Assembly (NCBI GenBank): GCA_020061685.1 | Contig: JAGUXU010000165.1 | Coordinates: forward strand, 1-11,423 | Source: Candidatus Omnitrophota bacterium | GTDB lineage: Bacteria > Omnitrophota > Gorgyraeia > Pluralincolimonadales > Pluralincolimonadaceae | Direction of reading: 5' to 3' | Length of the DNA stretch: 11,423 bases | Part shown: in pieces, positions 1 to 6,074 of the stretch | How positions within the stretch are numbered: the stretch's first letter is position 1 | Layout of the letters: every line of letters starts with the position of its first letter | Position numbers and translations under genes: made by a program | The notes under the pieces: model-generated | Database searches by the model: none | Told to the model about the DNA's origin: nothing | Seen by the model: the letters and a program-made list of their open reading frames with translations, nothing else

Positions 1-143
1 AGGTTGTCCGAGACTATCTTCTTGTCTTTTCTTGAAAAATAAAATTGACACTTTGCCAAAAAAGCGGCTACCGCGTAACCCGCCTTCAGCGGCAGAAACA
101 ATGCCAGCGATTGGGCGATCTTATATATTATGAATTGGTACAT
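1..143 (-). CDS. LpxL/HtrB-like lysophospholipid acyltransferase, N-terminal fragment (cut by window edge)
   Basis: Reading leftward from an ATG at 141-143, an open frame of 47 codons runs off the window edge. The visible protein begins MYQFIIYKIAQSLALFLPLK and goes on with a hydrophobic stretch (about residues 9-31) and then a short basic segment with FSRKDKK at 36-42. A hydrophobic N-terminus with a LPLK-type motif, followed by a Y-F-S-[RK]-K-D-[KR] segment, is typical of the start of LpxL/HtrB-family acyltransferases, which add fatty acyl chains to lipid A or related lipids at the inner membrane. The catalytic HX4D motif lies outside the window and cannot be checked. The start overlaps the end of the glycosyltransferase gene by 16 bases in another frame, which suggests translational coupling. 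A GAGG lies about 11 bases upstream of the ATG. Other membrane-anchored proteins cannot be excluded from 47 residues. Confidence 0.66.
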   Translation of the reverse strand, partial: MYQFIIYKIAQSLALFLPLKAGYAVAAFLAKCQFYFSRKDKKIVSDN

Positions 144-1252
144 TCCAGTATGAGCCTCGCAATATCTATAGCCGAATTAGGCTTCGCGATCCTTCCGGCG
201 TTTTGGCGCATCTGTTCAAGTTTTAAGGAGTGGTTGAGAAGCGCTTCCGTCAGTAAGGCGGCGTCGCCTGTAGAACTAGCCTTTATCGCCGCCCCTTCCC
301 TGAGCAGGTACTCGGTATTCTTGGCTTCCTGACCCGGTATCGGGTTTATTATTATGATGGGCAGGCCCTTTGAAAGTGCCTCGGATATGGTCAATCCTCC
401 CGGCTTGGTGATTATCAAAGTGGAAACGGCCATAAGCTCATCGATATTAGAGGCATACCCGTAGACAAAAGACTTCATCCTGAAATTGTACCTGCGCCTC
501 TCGAACCAATTAAACAGCCGCTTATTGCTGCCTGCCACGATTATCATCTGGATCGGCCTGTTTATCCTATTCAGCGAAGAGACGATCTCCTGGATGGGCC
601 CCATGCCCTGGCCCCCGCCCATTATCAAAACAACGGGGATTTTCTTATCTATTCCCATTTTGGCCCTGACGCCGTCCATATCCACGGTATCCGCGAATTT
701 AGGGTCGATCGGTATCCCGAAGGTCCGGATCTTCTCCCGCGGTATACCGTGCTCCACGAATCTGTCGGTGGCCGCTTCTGAGTTGACTATATAATAATCC
801 ACGGAATCAAAGAGCCAATATGAATGGGGGTAGCAATCGGTGAGGATGCCGATGAGAGGGACTTTTAAACCGAATGAATTCTTATAATCGGCGACCATCC
901 CGCAGGGAAAAGCCTGCGTGCATGCGATGGCGTCAGGCCTGAATTCATCGAGCAACGTCTTCAATTTACCCGAATTGAACCGGTGTATCAGGTCGCGCAA
1001 CTTCGATATGCTGCGGAAGACCTTGGGATTATCATATAGATACTCCCAGACTTCGGGCTTATTCCTGATCACGCCCATATAAGTCCTGTTTAAGACTTTC
1101 TCGACAAAGGGATTGGTGTAATGCACGGCATTTACATTCAATACCTCGACATCCGGCTCCAGCAGTTTCAGCGCTTTTTCCACCGCCAAAGCGGCGCTGT
1201 GGTGCCCGGAGTAGACCGATATGTGCAACAACAAGATCTTTTTTCTTGCCAC
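128..1252 (-). CDS. MGDG synthase/UgtP-type glycosyltransferase (GT28-like)
   Basis: This 374-residue protein has the two-domain GT-B layout of the MGDG synthase, UgtP and MurG group. The N-terminal half has a glycine/histidine loop (S15-G-H-H) in the place of the GGGH loop that contacts the acceptor, and T138-D-C-Y-P-H-x-Y-W, matching the TDxxxHxxW region of MGDG synthases. The C-terminal half has G212-G-G-Q-G-M-G and the sugar-nucleotide binding block T282-K-P-G-G-L-T followed by E291-A-L and P304-I-P-G-Q-E. It probably transfers a sugar from a UDP-sugar to a diacylglycerol-type lipid on the inner face of the membrane; the exact sugar and acceptor are not readable. There is no signal peptide. 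The start is GTG, with AAGGA about 9 bases upstream. The downstream acyltransferase start overlaps its 3' end, supporting a joint role in envelope lipids. Its own promoter is not obvious: a terminator-like hairpin sits directly in front of it. Confidence 0.85.
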   Translation of the reverse strand: MARKKILLLHISVYSGHHSAALAVEKALKLLEPDVEVLNVNAVHYTNPFVEKVLNRTYMGVIRNKPEVWEYLYDNPKVFRSISKLRDLIHRFNSGKLKTLLDEFRPDAIACTQAFPCGMVADYKNSFGLKVPLIGILTDCYPHSYWLFDSVDYYIVNSEAATDRFVEHGIPREKIRTFGIPIDPKFADTVDMDGVRAKMGIDKKIPVVLIMGGGQGMGPIQEIVSSLNRINRPIQMIIVAGSNKRLFNWFERRRYNFRMKSFVYGYASNIDELMAVSTLIITKPGGLTISEALSKGLPIIIINPIPGQEAKNTEYLLREGAAIKASSTGDAALLTEALLNHSLKLEQMRQNAGRIAKPNSAIDIARLILECTNS

Positions 1253-1265
1253 TGTCTTCGATCCT

Positions 1266-1302
1266 TAAATAAAAGCGCCCGCCTTAAAATGCGGCGGGCG
1301 TC
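1266..1302 (-). terminator. Terminator-like GC hairpin between the alaC-like gene and the glycosyltransferase gene
   Basis: Read on the minus strand, CGCCCGCC, a 9-base loop and GGCGGGCG form a perfect 8-bp GC stem (arms at plus 1276-1283 and 1293-1300), extended by one G-T pair and followed by CTTTTATTT. This is the form of a Rho-independent terminator for the six-gene operon to the right. The tail is interrupted by an A, and the glycosyltransferase ribosome binding site follows within about 10 bases, so read-through or attenuation is possible. Confidence 0.7.
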
Positions 1303-1322
1303 TTTAAACTGCCATTTAAAGA
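1301..1322. repeat. Perfect 8-bp inverted repeat TCTTTAAA-N6-TTTAAAGA
   Basis: Two perfect 8-base arms separated by 6 bases lie in the gap after the alaC-like gene, directly beside the terminator-like hairpin. The sequence is AT-rich and would form only a weak RNA stem. It could be a protein-binding site or chance; nothing in the sequence identifies a regulator. Confidence 0.4.
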
Positions 1323-1328
1323 ACTGCT

Positions 1329-2513
1329 TTAGCTCTCAATCTCCAGGACCTTTTTTATTCTCTCCACCGCTATCTTCAGTTTGTCCTCTGGCTCAACGAG
1401 AGCGAACCTGACAAAGCCTTCACCGTACTCGCCGAAACCCGTCCCCGGAGCCGAGACCACGCCCGCCTCCTCGACCAAAAGCGCCGCGAATTCCATCGAT
1501 GTCAACGCGCTGTATTTAGGCGGGATATGCGCCCAAACATAAAATGTGCCCTGGGGCATATCCAGATTCCACCCGATCTTATTCAAGCCGCCGACGAATA
1601 CGTCCCTCCTCCTTCTGTATGTATCTACTATTTCCTTGACGCAATCCTGCGGCCCGGTGAGCGCTTTGATCGCAGCCAGTTGTATGGGCCTGAACATACC
1701 GAAATCTATATAGCTTTTCGTCTTCTCCAGCGAACGGATGATATTCGCATTGCCGACCACCATACCCACCCTCCATCCGGCCATATTATACGACTTGGAG
1801 AGGGTGTGAAATTCCACGCACTTTTCTTTGGCGCCTTTTACCTGCAGGATGCTGGGCGCAGGTTTACCGTTATAGACGAAATCGGAATAGGCGTTGTCGT
1901 GAGCGATGATTATGTCTTTGTCTTTCCCCCATTCAACTACCTCCTGGAAGAACCCCAGATCGGCTATGGCAGTCGTCGGATTATGCGGATAACTTATGAA
2001 GAGTATCTTGGCCATCCTTGTGATCTCGCGGCCGAGGGATTTTAAGTCCGGCTTATAGCCGTTTTCTTTGGTTACCGGAATGCTGTATAAGATCCCGCCT
2101 GCCATTATCGGCCCGTTAAAATGCACCGTATACCCCGGGCTCGGCACAAGCGCGATGTCGTCATTATTCAGGAACGTAAGGCAGAAATTGGCGATACCTT
2201 CCTTTGAACCGATCAAAGGCAGTACTTCTGTCCGCGGATCCAGGTCCACGTTAAACCGGCCTTTATACCAATCGGCTATGGCTTTCTTTAAGGCCTTTTC
2301 CACGTCATCCGTAGGCCTGGAATAACGATGGTTGATGCCGTATTTTGCCTGTTCACGGAGTTCCTCGACTATATGCTTAGGCGTAGGCATGTCGGGATTG
2401 CCCATACCGAGGTCGATGACCTCCACGCCCATCGCCTTGGCCTTCTCTTTCAGCTCATCCAGGATGGTAAATAAGTATAATGGCAGCCTCTTTAATCTGT
2501 TCGCTTCATGCAT
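1329..2513 (-). CDS. alaC: AlaC-type alanine (glutamate-pyruvate) aminotransferase
   Basis: This is a 394-residue PLP-dependent class I/II aminotransferase, full length for the family. The PLP lysine is K240 in TLSKSYNMAGWRVG, with the other conserved cofactor residues N178 (HNPT), D206, Y209 and R248, and the substrate carboxylate arginine R369 (FVRFAL). The core motif and the RRRDV and PGTGFGEYG segments match E. coli AlaC closely, so the expected reaction is pyruvate plus glutamate to alanine plus 2-oxoglutarate in the cytoplasm. The related LL-diaminopimelate aminotransferase (DapL2-type) is the main alternative and cannot be excluded by eye. The start is ATG with GAGGAG 10 bases upstream, lying within the last codons of the lipoyl-domain gene; the gap between the genes is only 7 bases. 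It is the last gene of the six-gene operon and is followed by a terminator-like hairpin. Confidence 0.82.
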   Translation of the reverse strand: MHEANRLKRLPLYLFTILDELKEKAKAMGVEVIDLGMGNPDMPTPKHIVEELREQAKYGINHRYSRPTDDVEKALKKAIADWYKGRFNVDLDPRTEVLPLIGSKEGIANFCLTFLNNDDIALVPSPGYTVHFNGPIMAGGILYSIPVTKENGYKPDLKSLGREITRMAKILFISYPHNPTTAIADLGFFQEVVEWGKDKDIIIAHDNAYSDFVYNGKPAPSILQVKGAKEKCVEFHTLSKSYNMAGWRVGMVVGNANIIRSLEKTKSYIDFGMFRPIQLAAIKALTGPQDCVKEIVDTYRRRRDVFVGGLNKIGWNLDMPQGTFYVWAHIPPKYSALTSMEFAALLVEEAGVVSAPGTGFGEYGEGFVRFALVEPEDKLKIAVERIKKVLEIES

Positions 2514-2520
2514 TTGGTCG

Positions 2521-2781
2521 CTACTCCTCTTCTTCGAAACTGATCTCTTCTTCTTCTATATTGGCGAGCACCTCGCCTACCTCAATTATATCGCCTTCCT
2601 CAAAGAATACTTCCGTCAATACTCCTGAACAGGGCGCCGGTATATTTTGTGTGGATTTATCCGTGGCGATCTCAACCAGGTCTTCGCCTTCCTCGATCCT
2701 GTCGCCTTCCTCGAAATGCCAGTATGAGATGGTCGCTTCCCTTACTCCTTCCCCGATTTCAGTCAGTATAACCTTTGCCAT
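2521..2781 (-). CDS. Free-standing E2-type lipoyl carrier domain
   Basis: This 86-residue protein is a single biotinyl/lipoyl domain. The predicted lipoylation site is K42 in EIATDKSTQNIPAP, the hairpin-tip motif of 2-oxoacid dehydrogenase E2 lipoyl domains, and G53 with G63 mark the usual conserved turns. It lacks the peripheral-subunit-binding and acyltransferase domains of an E2, and its site is of the E2 (TDK) type rather than the glycine-cleavage H type. About residues 76-86 form a glutamate-rich tail. It would carry lipoamide as a swinging arm, with the Lpd encoded three genes upstream as the likely reoxidising enzyme and the adjacent LipA making the cofactor. The partner enzyme is not in the window. 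A biotin carrier is less likely, as that site normally reads MKM. The start is ATG with AAGGAG 8 bases upstream, 20 bases after lipA. Confidence 0.85.
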   Translation of the reverse strand: MAKVILTEIGEGVREATISYWHFEEGDRIEEGEDLVEIATDKSTQNIPAPCSGVLTEVFFEEGDIIEVGEVLANIEEEEISFEEEE

Positions 2782-2801
2782 ATCCTTTTCTCCTTAAAAG
2801 G

Positions 2802-3650
2802 CTAAGTTGTATTGAAACAGGCTATATGATAAGAACTCCTGACGAAAGGTCCTGAGCTCACACTTGTAAAGCCTAAATTATACGCTATTTCTTCGTATTT
2901 TTCAAATGTTTTTGGCGATACGAACTCCCGCTCTTCCAGCCGGTCTGCCGCGGGCCGCAGGTATTGTCCTAAGGTTATTATATCGCACCCCGCTTCTCTT
3001 AATTCTTCCATGGCGGTCAATATCTCTTCCTCGGTCTCACCCAGGCCCAGCATCAGTCCGCTCTTGGTGGGTATGCTCCCGGAAAGGGCTTTCGCCGTCT
3101 TCAAGACCTTCAGGGAGGTCCCGTAGTCCGAATTCGGCTTAACCGACCGGTAGAGGCGCCTGACCGTGTCTATGTTATGCGCAAAGACATCTATCTTTGC
3201 CTCGTATACGGCCTTCAGCGAACTTTCCCGCGCGCCGAAGTCAGGCACCAATACTTCTATTTTTATATCATCCAGCCTGCCGCGCAGATATCTTACGACA
3301 TCCGCGTAATGACCCGCGCCGCCGTCGGCTAAATCGTCCCTGGTGACGGAGGTAATCACTAAATATCTTAATCGGAGCGCGCGCGCCGCCTCATATATCC
3401 GCGATGGCTCACCGGGATCCGGCGGTCCGGGCTTGCCTCTCTTTACCGCGCAGAACCTGCATCCCCTCGTGCATACAGAACCCATTATTATAAAGGTCGC
3501 CGCGCCCTTCTCAAAGCATTCGCACAGATTGGGGCACTTCGCGCTCTCGCAGACGGTATTAAGCGAAAAATGCCTCAAAAGGCGGCGGGTCTCTTCTATC
3601 TTTTCCGAGGACAATATGCTTCTGCGTAACCACGCGGGCTTGGCTATCAC
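2802..3650 (-). CDS. lipA: Lipoyl synthase (radical SAM)
   Basis: LipA inserts two sulfur atoms into a protein-bound octanoyl chain to make lipoamide. The 282-residue protein has the family's three signatures. The auxiliary [4Fe-4S] cluster ligands are C34, C39 and C45 (CX4CX5C), the radical-SAM ligands are C60, C64 and C67 (CTRGCRFC), and the C-terminal RSSY at 271-274 supplies the serine ligand of the auxiliary cluster. DGG in the DRDDLxDGG-like segment, PTKSGLMLGLGE and TLGQYLRP are also present. An additional C43 lies within the auxiliary motif. The GTG start overlaps the lpd stop codon by 4 bases (GTGA), so the two are probably translationally coupled. The neighbouring lipoyl domain is its obvious substrate. 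No octanoyl transferase (LipB) or lipoate ligase is encoded in the window, so the octanoylation step must come from elsewhere. Confidence 0.95.
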   Translation of the reverse strand: MIAKPAWLRRSILSSEKIEETRRLLRHFSLNTVCESAKCPNLCECFEKGAATFIIMGSVCTRGCRFCAVKRGKPGPPDPGEPSRIYEAARALRLRYLVITSVTRDDLADGGAGHYADVVRYLRGRLDDIKIEVLVPDFGARESSLKAVYEAKIDVFAHNIDTVRRLYRSVKPNSDYGTSLKVLKTAKALSGSIPTKSGLMLGLGETEEEILTAMEELREAGCDIITLGQYLRPAADRLEEREFVSPKTFEKYEEIAYNLGFTSVSSGPFVRSSYHIACFNTT

Positions 3651-4963
3651 TTGGCCTGCCTGAAAATGTTCAGGGCGGCTTCCTGTATCCCTTCGGTGAA
3701 GGTCGGATGCGCCTGTATGGTCTCCGCGATATCTTTTATCTTCAATCTTCCCTTTATGGCAAGGCTTACCGGCCCTATGAGCTCGGAAGCGTAATGGCTT
3801 AAGATCTGCGCCCCTAAGACAGCGCCGCTCTTTTTATCGGCTACCAGTTTTATAAAACCCTCTGTCGCGCCTTCTGTCTGCGCCCTGCCTAATCCCGCGA
3901 AATGCAGCCGGCTGCTGTGGACCTGATAGCCTTTGTCTTCTGCTGCCTCGGCAGTCAACCCGACACTTGAGACTTCAGGCAGGGAATAGACGCATTGAGG
4001 GACTATCGTATAATCCATCTTCGTCTTTTTGCCCAAAGCGTTCCTCGCGGCGACTTTGCCTTGCGCCGACGCCATATGCGCCAGATTATATTTCCCTATG
4101 CAATCGCCTATCGCGAATATGCCCGGCAGGCCCGTCTCCAGATATTCATCTACCGGCAGGCAGCCGTCTTTTACGGGAATGCCCGCACTCTCAAGGCCGA
4201 TATCCTTTATGTTAGCCGAGCGGCCGACCGAGACCAATACGGCCTCGGACTTGATCGCTTTTATGTCCGGCGAAGAAACGCCTGTCGAGACGTCTATGCC
4301 TCTTTTCTTAAATATGCCTTCCAACCTGTTGGATATCTCCCTGTCCTCTTTAGGGAGGATCCTCTCAAGTATCTCCACGAGCCTCACCTTCACCCCGAAG
4401 GCCGAGAAGAAAGAGGCAAATTCGCAGCCGATCGCGCCGGCGCCGATGATCGTGATCTCTTTTGGCATCCTCTCTATCTCCAGGATGCCCTCCGAGTAGA
4501 AAACCTTTTTATTATCTGCGGCTATTAAATCCAACGGGTTCGGAGAGGAGCCTGTCGCTATAATGAACGAGCGCGCGCTTAACTTCTTCCCGTCTACCGT
4601 GATATGCCTGCTGTCCGAAAAGGCCGCCTTGCCCCTGATAAGGTCTATCTTTCTCGCTTTAAGAGACGCCTCTACCTGTCCTCTTAATACGCCGACGACT
4701 TCCCCGGCGCGGCGTTTAATACGAGAGAGATCGTAGGAAATATCCCTGCAGGATAACCCGAATTCCCCGGAGCGTTTTAATTCTTCGTAAAGTAAGGCGG
4801 ATTTAAGGTATGCCTTGGTGGGAATACAGCCTTTGTTTAAACATATGCCGCCGACTTCATCCTTCTCGACGACCGTTACTCTCGCCCCAAGCGATGAGGC
4901 CTCGACCGCAGCCGCCACCCCGCCCGGGCCTGCCCCTATAATACATATATCAAGATCTTCCAT
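3647..4963 (-). CDS. lpdA: Dihydrolipoamide dehydrogenase (E3), short form
   Basis: This FAD enzyme reoxidises dihydrolipoamide using NAD+. Visible features are the N-terminal FAD dinucleotide fold G10-A-G-P-G-G, the redox disulfide C41-L-N-K-G-C46, the NAD-binding fold G174-A-G-A-I-G, the second FAD motif A284-I-G-D, and the active-site pair H419 and E424 (HPTFTE) of the dimerisation domain. All catalytic residues are intact. At 438 residues it is shorter than the usual 460-475; much of the loss seems to be in the NAD domain around 224-243, where the strands before the VLVSVGR motif are unusually brief. The start is ATG, 19 bases after the isocitrate dehydrogenase gene, with only a weak GGGA-type ribosome binding site. 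It sits with lipA and a lone lipoyl domain, which supports the lipoamide role over mercuric or glutathione reductase relatives. Confidence 0.92.
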   Translation of the reverse strand: MEDLDICIIGAGPGGVAAAVEASSLGARVTVVEKDEVGGICLNKGCIPTKAYLKSALLYEELKRSGEFGLSCRDISYDLSRIKRRAGEVVGVLRGQVEASLKARKIDLIRGKAAFSDSRHITVDGKKLSARSFIIATGSSPNPLDLIAADNKKVFYSEGILEIERMPKEITIIGAGAIGCEFASFFSAFGVKVRLVEILERILPKEDREISNRLEGIFKKRGIDVSTGVSSPDIKAIKSEAVLVSVGRSANIKDIGLESAGIPVKDGCLPVDEYLETGLPGIFAIGDCIGKYNLAHMASAQGKVAARNALGKKTKMDYTIVPQCVYSLPEVSSVGLTAEAAEDKGYQVHSSRLHFAGLGRAQTEGATEGFIKLVADKKSGAVLGAQILSHYASELIGPVSLAIKGRLKIKDIAETIQAHPTFTEGIQEAALNIFRQAK

Positions 4964-4982
4964 TAAATAAGGTCCCGTTTAA

Positions 4983-6062
4983 CTAAAGCAGTTTTATGAT
5001 AGCGTCTGCCGTCTCGCGCGTTCCTACCGCGGTAGGATCATCACGCGTCGGCTTCAGGTCATAGGTCACATATTTACCGTCGCTTATGACCTTCTTCACG
5101 GCATTCTCAAGCCTGTCAGCGGCCTCTTTCTCGCCTATGTGGCGCAGCATCAGAACTCCGGAGAGTATCATGGCGATGGGGTTGACTTTGTTTAAGCCTT
5201 TATATTTCGGCGCACTGCCGTGAGTCGCCTCAAAGACCGCCGTATCATCGCCTATATTGGCGCCGGGCGCCACTCCCAATCCGCCGACTAATCCCGCGCA
5301 GAGGTCGGATATGATGTCGCCGTAAAGGTTGGGCAGCACCAATATGTCATACTCCTCGGGCCTCTGGACCAGCTGCATGCATAGGTTATCCACTATCCTG
5401 TCTTCAAACGTTATCTTGCCCTGATATCTCGCGGCGACTTCCCTGGCTGTCGTCAGGAAGAGCCCGTCTGTCGCCTTCATGATGTTCGCCTTGTGGACAC
5501 ACGTCACCTTCTTCCTGTTGTTCTTAAGCGCGTATTCAAATGCGAATTTCACGATGCGCTCGCTCGCGGCCCTGGTTATGGGCTTTATGCTTATCGCCGA
5601 ATCGCTCTTGAGCTTTTTCTTTGATACGGAATTTATGGCCTCTATGACTTTTTTCGAGTCGCCGCTGCCGGAGTCAAATTCTATGCCCGCATAAAGGTCT
5701 TCGGTATTTTCCCTGACGATCACTATGTCGACCTTGTCGTATCTGCTCCGTACGCCCTTATAGAGGACGCAGGGACGCAGGCACGCATAAAGCTCGAGCG
5801 CCCTTCTTAGTTCGACATTGACGCTCCTTATACCGGTCCCCACCGGCGTCGTGATAGGGCCTTTCAAGGCGACCTTGTTTTTCTTTATGGACTCCAGGAC
5901 ATGTTCAGGAAGCGGCGTGCCGTATTTATCCATGACGTCGACGCCGGCATCAAAGACTTCCCATTCTATATCTACGCCGGTCGCCTCTATGCAGCGCCTT
6001 GCCGCCTCGGAAAGTTCGGGGCCGACCCCGTCGCCTGGAATAAAAGTGATCTTATGTCTCAA
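4983..6062 (-). CDS. icd: Isocitrate dehydrogenase, short homodimeric type (probable NADP+ use)
   Basis: This beta-decarboxylating dehydrogenase converts isocitrate to 2-oxoglutarate and CO2. Counting from a TTG start at 6060-6062 it has 359 residues. The isocitrate site is complete: S80, N82, R86 and R96 (SVNxxLR...LRP), R117 and Y124 (VRENTEDLYAG), K191, and the metal aspartates D225, D249 and D253. The serine and asparagine pair points to isocitrate rather than isopropylmalate. In the coenzyme pocket it has K286, Y287, V293 and Y334, matching E. coli K344, Y345, V351 and Y391, which favour NADP+; the position of R395 is a proline. I chose TTG because AAGGAGG sits 5 bases in front of it; the frame stays open upstream to a GTG at 6092, but that lies inside the preceding gene and has no such site. 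It is 11 bases from the aspartate aminotransferase stop. Confidence 0.88.
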   Translation of the reverse strand: MRHKITFIPGDGVGPELSEAARRCIEATGVDIEWEVFDAGVDVMDKYGTPLPEHVLESIKKNKVALKGPITTPVGTGIRSVNVELRRALELYACLRPCVLYKGVRSRYDKVDIVIVRENTEDLYAGIEFDSGSGDSKKVIEAINSVSKKKLKSDSAISIKPITRAASERIVKFAFEYALKNNRKKVTCVHKANIMKATDGLFLTTAREVAARYQGKITFEDRIVDNLCMQLVQRPEEYDILVLPNLYGDIISDLCAGLVGGLGVAPGANIGDDTAVFEATHGSAPKYKGLNKVNPIAMILSGVLMLRHIGEKEAADRLENAVKKVISDGKYVTYDLKPTRDDPTAVGTRETADAIIKLL

Positions 6063-6067
6063 TGAAA

Positions 6068-6074
6068 CCTCCTT
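6068..6074 (-). promoter_or_regulatory. Strong Shine-Dalgarno site (AAGGAGG) setting a TTG start for icd
   Basis: On the minus strand AAGGAGG is followed by TTTCA and TTG. It overlaps the first base of the upstream gene's stop codon. It is the best ribosome binding site in the operon and decides the icd start as TTG (6062) rather than the in-frame GTG at 6092. Confidence 0.8.

Noticed and set aside
1527..2045. 172-codon plus-strand open frame within the alaC-like gene
   Set aside because: It is antisense to conserved aminotransferase sequence and shows no family signature.
2521..2781. Remnant of a broken full-length E2 gene
   Set aside because: The domain has a good ribosome binding site, a complete fold and a clean stop, and the next gene follows after 7 bases with no E2 remains in any frame.
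2521..2781. Glycine cleavage H protein
   Set aside because: It is much shorter than GcvH (about 125 residues), and its lipoyl site is of the E2 type TDKST rather than the GcvH ESVKA type.
3995..4528. 177-codon plus-strand open frame within lpd
   Set aside because: It lies wholly opposite an intact Lpd sequence with all catalytic motifs; its composition is that of a shadow frame.
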